From the NCBI GenBank assembly GCA_903907955.1, contig CAIVPZ010000126.1:1-33007 (forward strand): 33,007 bases of DNA, written 5' to 3'. This document shows, piece by piece, positions 22,535-30,986 of this stretch. A program made the position numbers and the translations under genes. The DNA comes from an uncultured Acetobacteraceae bacterium (GTDB lineage Bacteria > Pseudomonadota > Alphaproteobacteria > Acetobacterales > Acetobacteraceae). The stretch's first letter is position 1. Each line of letters begins with the position of its first letter. The notes under the pieces were generated by a model that worked only from the letters and a program-made list of their open reading frames with translations, was not told the origin of the DNA and searched no databases.

Positions 22535-24091
22535 ATGGATTTAATCAAATCGCGCGCCCGGTTGTCGGGCGCGACCAGCAGAGCCCAGGACGGCTCGCTG
22601 GACAACCACCCGGGGAATACCCCGTTCGCTCACCCTCCTTTGCGGCACCTGCATCGCCTCCCGCGGCCACGCGCGACGGAGATCGTCGTTGTGCCGGTTG
22701 GCGGCCTCGGCCGCATCGGCATGAACTGGACGCTTTATGGCCATGACGGCCGTTGGGTCCTGGTCGATGCGGGCATCGCCTTTCCGGATAACGACGGCAG
22801 CGCGGGCGGCGTGGATGCCTTCATTCCCGACCCCGAGGCCCTGCACCGCGTCGTCGGCCGTATCGACGCGCTGGTCGTGACGCATGCCCATGAGGACCAT
22901 ATCGGCGCCATCCAGCACGTCTTTCCCCGCCAGATCACCTGCCCGATCTGGGCGACGCCGTTCGCGGCGGCGGCGATCTCCCGCCGCCTCGAGGAAGCCG
23001 GAACCCTTGACGAAGCCGAGATCCGGACCTTCCCGGTCGGCGGTGCCTTCCGGATCGGCGCATTCGCCATCCGCTCCATCCGGCTGACGCATTCGGTTCC
23101 GCAGGCGGTTGCCCTGGCCATCGCCACCCCGGCCGGCACCGTGCTGCATACCGGCGACTTCAAGCTGGACCCGGAGCCGCTGATCAGCCTGCCGACCGAC
23201 ATCGAGGCCATCCGCGCGGTGGGCGATGCCGGTCTGCTTGCGCTGGTCTGCGACAGCACCAACGCGGAACGTGATCTGCCGATCACCTCGGAAGCGCAGG
23301 TCAGGGACTCGTTCCGGCGGATCTTCGCAAACCGGCCGGGCACGGTCGTGGTCTGCTGCTTCGGCACCAACGTGGCGCGCGCCATCTCGGCCTGTGACGC
23401 GGCTTCCCGCTCCGGGCGCCAGATCGCCCTGACCGGCCGGTCGCTGCGGGCGCATGCCGAAACCGCGGAGAAGCTGGGCATCCTCGACTCGCAGGACATG
23501 CTGGCGGAGCCTTCGCATTTGCGCGGCCTTGACCGCCGTGAAATGGCGCTGGTCTGCACCGGCACCCAGGGGGAGGAGAACGCGGCATTGGCCCGGCTTG
23601 CCCGTCGCAATGACTGGCGGTTGCCCGAACTGGGGCTGGGCGACACGATCATCATGTCGGCCAGCGTCATTCCCGGCAACGAGGCGGCGGTTGAGCGCGT
23701 GCTGGAGCCGCTGCGGGCGCGAGGCGTGGAAGTTCTGACGCAGAGCGAGGCTGCGGAGGGGCAACCGATCCACGTGTCCGGCCATGCCGGACGCGCCGAA
23801 CTTGCCATCATGCACCGGCATGCCAGGCCGCGCTTCGTCATTCCGGTTCACGGCACCGACCTGCATCTGCGCGCGCATGCCAGTCTGGCGCTCGATTGCG
23901 GTGCGCAAGCCGCTCCCGTGGGAGCGGACGGCGTGGTGATGGCTGTCTCCGCTGCGGGCATCAAGCTGATTGGCCGGGTCGAGATTCCGGTCATCGGCAT
24001 CAGCCGTGACGACGGTATCCTGCCGCGGGCGACCAGCGCCGGCAAGGCCGCGCGGCAGACACAACGCCCGGGCCTGCGCATCGCGGTCTGA
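22535..24091 (+). CDS. RNase J-like beta-CASP metallo-beta-lactamase nuclease
   Basis: The product of about 518 residues carries the RNase J core. It shows VPVGGLGRIGMNW, the zinc motif VVTHAHEDHIGA, THSVPQAVALAI, HTGDFKLDPEP, LVCDSTNAE, FGTNVARA, VCTGTQGEENAAL, IIMSASVIPGNE, and HVSGHAGRAEL with a final PVHGTDLHLRAHASLA. RNase J cuts and trims RNA from the 5' end. Here the second zinc-motif residue is Ala instead of the common Gly (HAHEDH), and the C-terminal domain that most RNase J proteins carry after the beta-CASP part is very short. The start is uncertain: ATG 22535 or GTG 22511, neither with a ribosome site, and the first 45 residues are not conserved-looking. It is 58 bases upstream of a small SH3-like gene. 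It may be a second, specialised RNase J. Confidence 0.88.
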   Translation: MDLIKSRARLSGATSRAQDGSLDNHPGNTPFAHPPLRHLHRLPRPRATEIVVVPVGGLGRIGMNWTLYGHDGRWVLVDAGIAFPDNDGSAGGVDAFIPDPEALHRVVGRIDALVVTHAHEDHIGAIQHVFPRQITCPIWATPFAAAAISRRLEEAGTLDEAEIRTFPVGGAFRIGAFAIRSIRLTHSVPQAVALAIATPAGTVLHTGDFKLDPEPLISLPTDIEAIRAVGDAGLLALVCDSTNAERDLPITSEAQVRDSFRRIFANRPGTVVVCCFGTNVARAISACDAASRSGRQIALTGRSLRAHAETAEKLGILDSQDMLAEPSHLRGLDRREMALVCTGTQGEENAALARLARRNDWRLPELGLGDTIIMSASVIPGNEAAVERVLEPLRARGVEVLTQSEAAEGQPIHVSGHAGRAELAIMHRHARPRFVIPVHGTDLHLRAHASLALDCGAQAAPVGADGVVMAVSAAGIKLIGRVEIPVIGISRDDGILPRATSAGKAARQTQRPGLRIAV

Positions 24092-24149
24092 TCCGCGCGG
24101 CCACCCGTGGCTGGCATCGAACTTCGCCGCGAGGGAAAGGGTGAGCCGC

Positions 24150-24599
24150 ATGTTTTCGGTTGGACAAACCGTCCACCACAAGGCCAGCCGCCGCAGCGGC
24201 ACCGTGCTGGAGTGTGATGGCGACAGGGTCTTCATCGTGCAAGCCAACGGTGTCGAGGCGGATTTCCGGGCCGACGAGTTGACCGCGGCGGCTCCGGTGG
24301 ACAAGAAACCGCCAGGCTACACCATGGTGGCTCGCACCCTGACGACCGCCGACATCACCGACGAACACCGCAAGGTACTGGCCATCGTTGCGCCGCAGAC
24401 GCTCCAGGCGGTCGCGGTGCTGTTCGAGCGGCGGACCGCAGGCAAGTTCAGCGCCCTCGATGTTGCGGCAAAGCTGAATTTCATCGCCGGGGTAACGGGC
24501 GTTCCCTATCGGACGATGAAGGAGTTCAGCGACCGCCCGGGCATCCTGCGTTTGATGATGGGAAAGGGCCTCGCGGACAGCCAGAATCGGCCCGCCTGA
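24150..24599 (+). CDS. Small protein with an SH3/Tudor-like N-terminal part
   Basis: The 149-residue product opens with a likely five-strand barrel (MFSVGQTVHHKASRRSGTVL, then DGDRVFIVQANGVEADFR), the type seen in RNA- and protein-binding domains. A helical C-terminal part follows (TDEHRKVLAIVAPQTLQAVA, LDVAAKLNFIAGVTGVPYRT). I do not recognise the family. Ribosome site aaggg is 8 bases before the ATG; GTG at 24141 is an alternative. It lies 58 bases after the RNase J-like gene and is followed by a strong terminator, so the two probably form an operon and may act together on RNA (inference). Confidence 0.7.
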   Translation: MFSVGQTVHHKASRRSGTVLECDGDRVFIVQANGVEADFRADELTAAAPVDKKPPGYTMVARTLTTADITDEHRKVLAIVAPQTLQAVAVLFERRTAGKFSALDVAAKLNFIAGVTGVPYRTMKEFSDRPGILRLMMGKGLADSQNRPA

Positions 24600-24783
24600 G
24601 GCACGTCAACGGCTCTGCGACTGTTCGCTCTCCGTTGCCGATTGGTCACACCAGGGGGCAGAGCGGCAAGAAAAATGCTGCACTGCACAAAAACAGCTTT
24701 GCCAATGCGACCTGACGCGCCATTATGGAGTCCGCAGCGTTGCTTCGGCGCGCTGCTTTCTTGGACGTTTCCTCCCTAGACTT

Positions 24784-24814
24784 GGCGGCGCCCCATGGGG
24801 CGCCGCCATCTTTT
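24784..24814 (+). terminator. Rho-independent terminator
   Basis: A perfect 24-base palindrome (arms ggcggcgcccca / tggggcgccgcc, 24784-24807) is followed by atcttttt. This is the clearest intrinsic terminator in the window. It lies 185 bases after the stop of the 24150 gene on the same strand; the stretch between contains no gene I can see. Confidence 0.85.
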
Positions 24815-24890
24815 TGTGCCTCGCCAAAATGTCCACCGGGCGAGTGACCGGTCCCGGAGATGCGCCCGGGCGCTGTGCGGAGGGACGGGA

Positions 24891-25349
24891 TCAGGCTGCC
24901 TTGGCGGCCTTGCGGGGCCGTCCAGCGGTCTTGCGGGCGACCTCGGGCGCTGCGATCACCGCGGCTGCCGGTTTGCGCCCCAGGCCGATCGACTTGGCAA
25001 GTGCCGAGCGCTTCTCGGCATAGTTCGGCGCCACCATCGGGTAGTCGCGCGGCAGATTCCAGCGCTCGCGGTACTGCTCCGGCGTCAGGTCATAGGCGGT
25101 CTTCAGATGCCGCTTCAACATCTTCAGCTTCTTGCCGTCCTCCAGGCAGACGATGAAGTCGGGGAAGACGGACTTCTTGATCGGCACGGCTGGCTCCAGC
25201 TTCTCGGGTTCTGGGGCAGGGGTGCCGACGTTCGCGAGCGTGCGATAGACGGACTGTATCAATGCCGGCAGAGCATCTGTGGTCACCGTGTTATGCGCGG
25301 TGTGCGCGGACACGATCTGGGCAGTAAGTTTGAGGACTTCGTCGGTCAT
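24891..25349 (-). CDS. MucR/Ros-family transcriptional regulator
   Basis: The 152-residue product has the MucR plan. An N-terminal oligomerisation part (MTDEVLKLTAQIVSAHTAHN, LPALIQSVYRTLANVG) is followed by PAVPIKKSVFPDFIVCLEDG, KKLKMLKRHLKTAYDLTPEQ, YRERWNLPRDYPMVAPNYAE and an Ala/Lys/Arg-rich tail. MucR proteins bind AT-rich DNA and act as global, H-NS-like regulators of surface polysaccharide, motility and other genes. The zinc finger differs from Ros: the second cysteine is Asp (CLED) and the last histidine position is not His (RHLKTAYD); some MucR proteins are known to do without zinc. I start at ATG 25349, since the frame upstream is not conserved. The gene stands alone. Confidence 0.93.
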   Translation of the reverse strand: MTDEVLKLTAQIVSAHTAHNTVTTDALPALIQSVYRTLANVGTPAPEPEKLEPAVPIKKSVFPDFIVCLEDGKKLKMLKRHLKTAYDLTPEQYRERWNLPRDYPMVAPNYAEKRSALAKSIGLGRKPAAAVIAAPEVARKTAGRPRKAAKAA

Positions 25350-25746
25350 GGTTTTCACCCTGGTTTGCTTATCGTGCATATAGAGCCGTTACACACGAAG
25401 AGCCAGACCTCATCGCGCGCATTCAAATCAAGGCATCGTCGGCGCCAGATTCGGACAGCAACTTTCACCTGAACACGCCGCACCTTTCGACCCGGCTGAA
25501 ATGCTCTGTTGCAGGGGCCGACTGGTCGCAACGTATCGGCGGCGGCGACGCCAGATGGAATGCCGGTGAGCGGAGCAAGCAGGGCAGGGGAGCACAACCG
25601 AAGGCGCTGCGCCAACATCGGAGGCGCAGGTCGAAGCAGTGGGAGTGGCCGATTGGAACGGCGCAAATCGCATGACCAGCGATGGGCTTCGCGCCGCTCC
25701 CCGTGAGGCTTGTCCCACGACGGAACCAACCTCGCGTTGCCGCGCG
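25350..25746. other. Gene-free region upstream of the MucR gene
   Basis: I see no gene in these 397 bases. The block just before the MucR start is less GC-rich (gcatatagagccgttacac) and probably holds its promoter; MucR genes are often self-regulated through AT-rich sites. Frames across the rest give Ser/Arg/Pro-rich translations without domains. Confidence 0.5.
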
Positions 25747-26202
25747 CTATTCCGTGCCGGCTTCAGGCAAGGGCGAAGGCGGGGGCGCGGTTCGGCTGGG
25801 CGACTTCCGCTTCGCCGGCGTGGCCGCGAGCTTCTTCTTTGCCGGCGCCTTCTTCGTGGCAGCCGGCTTGCTTGGTGCGGCCGGTGCGCGCCTGGCTGGC
25901 GCCGCCTTCGTGGCTTTCCGCGCGGGCGCTGCCTTCGCTTTTGCGGCTGGCTTTGCTTTCGCGGGGGCCTTGGTCTTTGCCGGTGCCTTCGTTGTTGCGG
26001 GTGCCTTCGCTTTTGCCCTGGCAGCAGCTTCCTTGCCCTTCAGGCGGCGTGCCTTCACTTCGTCGCGAATGCCGGCCAATGCTGCTGTGGCGACCGCGGC
26101 CTGCTGGTTGTCCGGAATGCCGTCGAGCGCCTCGAAGAAGGCCTGCGTCACGTTCTTTGTCCCGCGCGGAGCACGCGTCCGGGCGTTGTCCTTGATGGCC
26201 AT
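25747..26202 (-). CDS. Histone H1-like protein with Lys/Ala/Pro-repeat tail
   Basis: The 151-residue product has a short N-terminal helical part (about 12-58: TKNVTQAFFEALDGIPDNQQ, AALAGIRDEVKARRLKGK). A long tail of Lys-Ala-Pro repeats follows (TKAPAKTKAPAKAKPAAKAK and similar), ending PPPSPLPEAGTE. This composition is that of bacterial H1-like nucleoid proteins, which bind DNA through the basic tail and lack a globular histone fold. The ATG at 26202 is preceded by ggaacc/aaagga, a fair ribosome site. The tail is low complexity, so its length may vary between strains. The opposite strand of the repeat is open for a long way; that is an effect of composition. Confidence 0.82.
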   Translation of the reverse strand: MAIKDNARTRAPRGTKNVTQAFFEALDGIPDNQQAAVATAALAGIRDEVKARRLKGKEAAARAKAKAPATTKAPAKTKAPAKAKPAAKAKAAPARKATKAAPARRAPAAPSKPAATKKAPAKKKLAATPAKRKSPSRTAPPPSPLPEAGTE

Positions 26203-26390
26203 GGTCGTTTGGTTCCTTTCCGAACCGGGCGCTGATACAATTCGGCAGCCCAGATCATCATTCACCTTAGCGACGACGCCGTGACCGCGGCAAGATCAGA
26301 AGTTCCGAAACCGTTCGATATTTGAATGGTCCCATCATCCCCGGTACAAAAACAAGGTTTTTTCAGGCTGAACCTTCGATCTCTCCGGCA

Positions 26391-26582
26391 TCACGCTGCC
26401 AGCAGGTCAGCGGCGTGGCCGAACAGGAATTCGCTGTCTGGTTCTTCCATCGCTGCCAGTGCCGCGCAGTTCTCGCGCAGGCGTTTCGGGCGCGACCGCT
26501 CAGCGGCGTGTCGTCCGACTCGACCCTGTGCACCGGATTGGCTTTCTTCGGGCGGATGCTCGACAACATCACCCAACGCCAC
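26391..26582 (-). CDS. Possible small protein of about 63 residues
   Basis: A minus-strand frame starting at GTG 26582 has balanced codon use and a charged, helical C-terminal half (RPKRLRENCAALAAMEEPDS, then EFLFGHAADLLAA). There is no ribosome site and I know no family. The rest of the 440 bases between 26203 and 26643 shows no other gene; it includes the AT-rich stretch acaaaaacaaggtttttt near 26345. Confidence 0.28.
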   Translation of the reverse strand: MALGDVVEHPPEESQSGAQGRVGRHAAERSRPKRLRENCAALAAMEEPDSEFLFGHAADLLAA

Positions 26583-26643
26583 ACCGCGGGCCGGCAACCG
26601 CCTCGTCACCCGCCGCCAACACCCCACCAGCCAAAGGCAGCCG

Positions 26644-26961
26644 ATGTCCAGGACGCATGTTTTTTCCGGTGTCACCCTCGAAGTGCTCAACCGCATGCGG
26701 GAGGAAGACAGCGGTGACTACGCGCTCGAACTCAATGCCGACCGCACTGGCGGCACGGTCAACAAGACGTCGCCGTTTGGCGACGTCGTCGTGCGCTTCG
26801 AGCACGATAACCAGCGCGCGGAAATGACGGTGACGATCCTGCACAAGCCGCTGCTGCTGCCGGCCGCGGTGCTCTGGGCCGGCGTGTCGCACGCACTGCG
26901 TCGCGCTTCCGGCGACGCAGCTTTGCCTGCTTCCGCCGAGACAACCAGCGGCCGCGACTGA
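26644..26961 (+). CDS. Small protein of unknown function
   Basis: The 105-residue product has a beta-rich first part (FSGVTLEVLNRMREEDSGDY, ALELNADRTGGTVNKTSPFG, DVVVRFEHDNQRAEMTVTIL) and a hydrophobic helix (KPLLLPAAVLWAGVSHALRR), then a polar tail. The helix is too short and polar at its ends to be a sure membrane segment. An aaaggcag ribosome site precedes the ATG. The family is unknown to me; codon use is that of a real gene. Confidence 0.6.
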   Translation: MSRTHVFSGVTLEVLNRMREEDSGDYALELNADRTGGTVNKTSPFGDVVVRFEHDNQRAEMTVTILHKPLLLPAAVLWAGVSHALRRASGDAALPASAETTSGRD

Positions 26962-27028
26962 AGCGGAAGGATCGACGCGGGCCGCGGAAATGCTGGCAAT
27001 GGCACCTTGGTGGGAACGAAGGCCCGCG

Positions 27029-27664
27029 TCACCCGGCGCGGAACATCGCCACGTACCAGTCACGGCCATGGGCCTGGCGCTCCGCCAGCCGGAACCCGCA
27101 GCGCTGTGCGATCGGTGCCACCTGGCGGAACGGCTTGAAGTCGATGCGCGTTGCCAGCAGCCAGCCGATCGCCATCGACCGCAGGCTGCGCTCCAGCCCC
27201 GAGCCGTATTCCGGGTCGCCGATCACCAGCCAGCCGCCCGGCCGCAGCTTCGCCCGCGCCGTGGCGAAGTAGCGGGCCAGTTGCGCCTCATCCAGGTACA
27301 TCGCCACGCCGAACAGCGTCACCAGGTCGAGATCGGTCCGTTGCAAGGCATGGAAGGCGGCTTCCGGAATCGCGCCCGGCACGGCGGTCGGGTCGTTCAC
27401 TTCGATCACCGTGCCGATCCGCCCGTTCGGGTCGGAGCCGGGGCTGATCTGGCCGGCCCCGCCGATATCGCACACCACCGCGCCGCCGGGCGGTCGGCCT
27501 TCCAGCACGCGGTCGAACAGCCGGGCGAGAAAGGCCCGGTCGCGGCTCGGCGAGCGCGAATTCAGCACCGGCACGGTATCCGCGCCTGGCCAGGCGGCGA
27601 ACAGGCGGCGGAGGGCATCGAGGGCGATCGCGCCCAGGGCGACGGCGATGAGGGGCTGGGGCAT
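27029..27664 (-). CDS. Class I SAM-dependent methyltransferase
   Basis: The 211-residue product starts with a short hydrophobic helix (PLIAVALGAIALDAL), possibly a membrane contact. It then shows a Rossmann methyltransferase pattern: motif I AVVCDIGGAGQISPG (the glycine loop, slightly degenerate), an acidic end of strand 2 (GTVIEVNDP), LDLVTLFGVAMYLDEAQLAR, and AKLRPGGWLVIGDPEYGS. The late motif 'F..l..vAMYLDe.qL..yf..a...LrpGG.lvi' is typical. The substrate is unknown. It is divergent from the hydrolase gene at 27841. Confidence 0.75.
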   Translation of the reverse strand: MPQPLIAVALGAIALDALRRLFAAWPGADTVPVLNSRSPSRDRAFLARLFDRVLEGRPPGGAVVCDIGGAGQISPGSDPNGRIGTVIEVNDPTAVPGAIPEAAFHALQRTDLDLVTLFGVAMYLDEAQLARYFATARAKLRPGGWLVIGDPEYGSGLERSLRSMAIGWLLATRIDFKPFRQVAPIAQRCGFRLAERQAHGRDWYVAMFRAG

Positions 27665-27840
27665 GGCGGCTCACGGTTCGGTTGGCGTTGCGCGCCAGTA
27701 ACGCGCCGGAACGGGTGGCGCCAGGGGCAGCGGCCTTTACGGACTCACATCCGCCCCAATCTCGGAGCAGACAATTCCCCGCCGGCGGCGGTGCTTGCCG
27801 ATGCCGCGCGGCGCCATGGCGAAAGGCCCGATTCAGTCCC

Positions 27841-28758
27841 GTGACAGCGGTCATCCTGCAGATCCTGTTTTCCAGTCTCGTCACCGCGGGCATGTGGCTG
27901 TATGCGCCCGATGCATCCCGCACCGACCTCGAGGCGCTGTATGCCGGGCCGCCGTCCAGCTTCGTCGAGGCTGACGGTGTCCGCGTGCATCTGCGCGACA
28001 CCGGCAAGCGGGACGAGCCGGTGATCATCATGCTGCACGGCTTCGGCGCCAGCCTGCACACCTGGGAGGCCTGGGCGCAGGTGCTGTCGGCCGAATATCG
28101 GGTGATCCGCTTCGATCTGCCGGGGTTTGGCCTTACCGGCGCCGATCCGACCGGCGACTACACGGACGCCCGCGCCGAAGCGGTGCTCGCGGCGCTGATG
28201 GACAGATTGCGTGTCCAGCGCGCCATCCTGATCGGCAATTCGATGGGCGGCCGCATCGCCTGGAGCTTCGCCGCCAGCCACCCGGCGCGCGTGACCAGAC
28301 TGGTGCTGATCTCGCCGGACGGATTTGCCAGTGCCGGCATCCCCTATGGCCAGGCCATGGGGGTGCCGATGACCGCGCGGCTGCTGCCCTACGTACTGCC
28401 GACGCCGCTGCTGCGCGCCAATCTCGCCCCCGCCTATGGCGATCCGCAGCGCCTGACCGAGGAGGTGTTGATACGCTATCGCGACATGATTCTGGCCCCC
28501 GGCGTCCGCGATGCGGTGCTCGCGCGGATGGAGCAGGATGCGCTGGAGGACCCGGTGCCGGTCCTGCGCAGGTTGAACCTGCCGGTGCTGCTGCTGTGGG
28601 GCGAGAAGGACGGCATCATCCCGATCAGCAACGCGGCCGATTACCTCGCCGCGTTGCCCGATGCCAGGCTGGTCGCGCTGCCCGGCCTGGGACATGTCCC
28701 GCAGGAGGAATCACCCGCCGAGGCGCTGCAACCCGTGAAGAAGTTCCTGGCGCGGTAG
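27841..28758 (+). CDS. Alpha/beta-fold hydrolase with N-terminal membrane helix
   Basis: The 305-residue product has a hydrophobic N-terminus (ILQILFSSLVTAGMWLY, about 5-21) that probably anchors it or exports it. An alpha/beta hydrolase follows: oxyanion region MLHGFGAS (64-71), nucleophile elbow IGNSMGGRIA with S134, acid D257 in WGEKDGIIP, and base H285 in GLGHVPQEE. The complete triad supports an esterase, lipase or C-C hydrolase; the substrate is not evident. I use GTG at 27841, since the frame upstream of it is not protein-like. The 83 bases to the stop of the convergent dehydrogenase hold no clear terminator. Confidence 0.9.
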   Translation: MTAVILQILFSSLVTAGMWLYAPDASRTDLEALYAGPPSSFVEADGVRVHLRDTGKRDEPVIIMLHGFGASLHTWEAWAQVLSAEYRVIRFDLPGFGLTGADPTGDYTDARAEAVLAALMDRLRVQRAILIGNSMGGRIAWSFAASHPARVTRLVLISPDGFASAGIPYGQAMGVPMTARLLPYVLPTPLLRANLAPAYGDPQRLTEEVLIRYRDMILAPGVRDAVLARMEQDALEDPVPVLRRLNLPVLLLWGEKDGIIPISNAADYLAALPDARLVALPGLGHVPQEESPAEALQPVKKFLAR

Positions 28759-28854
28759 CGAGGCAAGGGGCGCGTCGCTACGGAAAGCACGGCGGAATTT
28801 CGGGTGGCGGCGAGGGACGCGGGCAAAGGGCTCCCTTCGACATTCCTGCGAGCG

Positions 28855-29865
28855 TCATCCGATTTGAATGACGACCTTGCCGACATGGGTTGCGCCCTTC
28901 AGATAGTGGTAGGCCTGCTGCGCTTTCTTCCAGGCGTAGACACGATCAATGACCGGCTCCAGATGGTTGAGGGAAATCGCGCGGTTCATCGCTTCGAACA
29001 TTTGCCGCGAGCCAACGTAAATGGGCCGCACGATGGCACCGCTGGCGAAGATGGTCAGCGGGTCGATCTGACCGCGCGTCAGAACGCCAATCAGCGTCAC
29101 CACGCCGCCATTGCGCGCAGCGCGGAGCGAGCGGCCCAGGGTTCCAGGACCGCCGACCTCGACCACGTGATCGACACCCCGGCCACCGGTCAGATCCCGC
29201 ACCGCATCCTGCCACTCGACGTTGGCCTGGTAGTTGATCACGTCCGAGGCGCCCATCGCCCTGGCGCGCGCCAGCTTCGCGTCGCTGGATGACGTCACGA
29301 TCACCCGGGCGCCCGCCGTATGCGCGAACTGGAGCCCGAAGATGGACACGCCGCCGGTGCCCAGGATCAGCACGGTTTGCCCCGGCTGCAGCGGATGCAG
29401 GCCATAGAGTGCATTCCAGGCCGTCACCGCCGCGCATGGCAGCGTAGCCGCCTGCTCGTACGAAAGGTGTTCGGGGATGTGTACCAAACCCTGTTCATCG
29501 AACACGACATACTCGGCCAGCACGCCGTCGATGGCGCCGCCCAGCGCGGTCTGCGCGTGCTGCGGTTCCAACTCTCCTCCCATCCAGCCTTGCATGAAGA
29601 TTCCCGCGACCCGGTCTCCCGGCTTTACCCGGGTTACCCCATCACCGATCTCGACGACCTCGCCGGCGCCGTCCGAGAGCGGCACTAGGTTCGGCGGCAA
29701 AGCGCTCATCATGTATTTTCCGGTTGCCACCGCCAGGTCGCGGAAATTCAGTGAGGCGGCGTGCATGCGCACCAGCACCTGGCCGCGCCCATATCCCGGC
29801 ACGTCCGCTTCAGTGAGGGTCAGATCACCAAATCCGGTTTGCCTGGGCAGACGATAGAGGCGCAT
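28855..29865 (-). CDS. Medium-chain dehydrogenase/reductase (zinc-free, quinone-oxidoreductase-like)
   Basis: The 336-residue product has the MDR fold: an N-terminal GroES-like part (LVRMHAASLNFRDLAVATGK, LVPLSDGAGEVVEIGDGVTR) and a Rossmann domain with LILGTGGVSIFGLQFAHTAG and NGGVVTLIGVLTRG. The cysteine and histidine ligands for zinc are missing where alcohol dehydrogenases have them (residue after 'SLN' is Phe-Arg-Asp), so it belongs to the zinc-free NADPH quinone-reductase-like group. GGAG at 29878-29875 is placed 9 bases before ATG 29865 but abuts ATG 29874, so I choose 29865. It is divergent from the esterase gene at 30069. Confidence 0.9.
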   Translation of the reverse strand: MRLYRLPRQTGFGDLTLTEADVPGYGRGQVLVRMHAASLNFRDLAVATGKYMMSALPPNLVPLSDGAGEVVEIGDGVTRVKPGDRVAGIFMQGWMGGELEPQHAQTALGGAIDGVLAEYVVFDEQGLVHIPEHLSYEQAATLPCAAVTAWNALYGLHPLQPGQTVLILGTGGVSIFGLQFAHTAGARVIVTSSSDAKLARARAMGASDVINYQANVEWQDAVRDLTGGRGVDHVVEVGGPGTLGRSLRAARNGGVVTLIGVLTRGQIDPLTIFASGAIVRPIYVGSRQMFEAMNRAISLNHLEPVIDRVYAWKKAQQAYHYLKGATHVGKVVIQIG

Positions 29866-30068
29866 GGCCAGCATCTCCGATACTGTCGGGCAGCGTGGGG
29901 CGCCACCCTGTGCGCTCCTACACTGCCATTCCAAGGCCGCTCAGACAAAGCACGGAGTGCCTGCCCAGCATGTCGAGCCAACCACAACCGCGCGCGATGA
30001 TGGTCGGCTTGCCCTGGAACCGGACGCCCGCTTCGCAGCCGATCCGGCGTTTGGCCCAAGGGTGTTTG

Positions 30069-30959
30069 ATGCTCGGCCGGATGTTCGCCGTTGCCGCGGC
30101 GCTGGTCGGGTGTGCTGCGGGTGCAGGCACGGTCGGCGTCGTCTCCGCCGGCGAGCCGCGTTCCTACAAGCTGGTCGCAGCGCCCGGTAGTGACAGCGCG
30201 CCGCGTCCGCTCGTCATCGCCCTGCATGGCTGGCTCGGCACGCCGGAGCAGATGGCCAGGATGTCGGGGCTGTCATCGGCCGCCGACAGGCTCGGCTTTG
30301 CCGTTGTCTATCCGCAGGGTGACTGGCGTTCCTGGGGGATCGACCAATCCAGCCGCCGCGGTGCTGCCGACGCGGTCTTCCTGGCGGATGTGGTGGCGGA
30401 TGTCTCAGCCAGAACTCCGGTCGATCCTGCGCGGATCTATGCAGTCGGCTTCTCGAACAGCGGCTTCATGGCCCAGGCACTCGCGTGCGCGGGCCGTCTG
30501 CGTCTGGCCGGCGTCGCCGTGGTCGCGTCGGGTTTGGCCGCATCGGCGGCGGCGGGCTGCAAACCGGGTATCACCGTTCCGTTCCTGCTGATCGCGGGAA
30601 CCGACGACCCGGTCGTTCCCGTCAATGGCACCGGCACCGGCGAGGACCGTATTCTGCCCGCGAACGAAACGCTCGCGTTCTGGGCCACCGGGAATCGCTG
30701 CCGCGGCTTCGACTTCGCCGGCGCCGAATCCCGGGAACCGGGCGTTACCATCCTTCGCACGGTCGGCCGGCAGTGCCGGGGCGGTGACACCGAGGGCTGG
30801 TTCATCCAGGGAGGCGGGCACGGCTGGCCCGGCAGCGATATCGGCTATCCGGAGTTCCTGGTCGGCCGGAGAACGTCCGCCATCGACACGACTTTCGTCG
30901 TCCTCGAATTCCTGCTCCGTCAGGCTGCTGGGCCGCTGCCGCGGATTGGCGGCCGATAG
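30069..30959 (+). CDS. PHB-depolymerase-like esterase, probable lipoprotein or secreted
   Basis: The 296-residue product has a short export signal with a lipobox-like end (AALVGC, C15). A hydrolase of the poly(3-hydroxybutyrate) depolymerase/LpqC group follows: LVIALHGWLGTPEQMARMSG (48-67), AVVYPQGDWRSWGID, nucleophile GFSNSGFMA (S129), acid in IAGTDDPVVP, and base histidine in QGGGHGWPGS. Such enzymes act outside the cytoplasm on polyesters or feruloyl-type esters. The start ATG 30069 has aaggg 6 bases upstream; longer forms in the same frame lack such a site and would spoil the signal. It ends 27 bases from the convergent HU gene. Confidence 0.88.
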   Translation: MLGRMFAVAAALVGCAAGAGTVGVVSAGEPRSYKLVAAPGSDSAPRPLVIALHGWLGTPEQMARMSGLSSAADRLGFAVVYPQGDWRSWGIDQSSRRGAADAVFLADVVADVSARTPVDPARIYAVGFSNSGFMAQALACAGRLRLAGVAVVASGLAASAAAGCKPGITVPFLLIAGTDDPVVPVNGTGTGEDRILPANETLAFWATGNRCRGFDFAGAESREPGVTILRTVGRQCRGGDTEGWFIQGGGHGWPGSDIGYPEFLVGRRTSAIDTTFVVLEFLLRQAAGPLPRIGGR

Positions 30960-30986
30960 GCAGTTACCGGCGCGCCGACGCGTGCT

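Noticed and set aside
22541-24304. Minus-strand open frame (587 codons) opposite the RNase J-like gene
   Set aside because: It has no domains, and the plus strand has all RNase J motifs.
25639-26284. Plus-strand frames full of Ala/Phe/Leu opposite the H1-like gene
   Set aside because: They are the reverse complement of Lys/Ala/Pro repeats, which gives a false membrane-like pattern (FAGAFAVAGAF).
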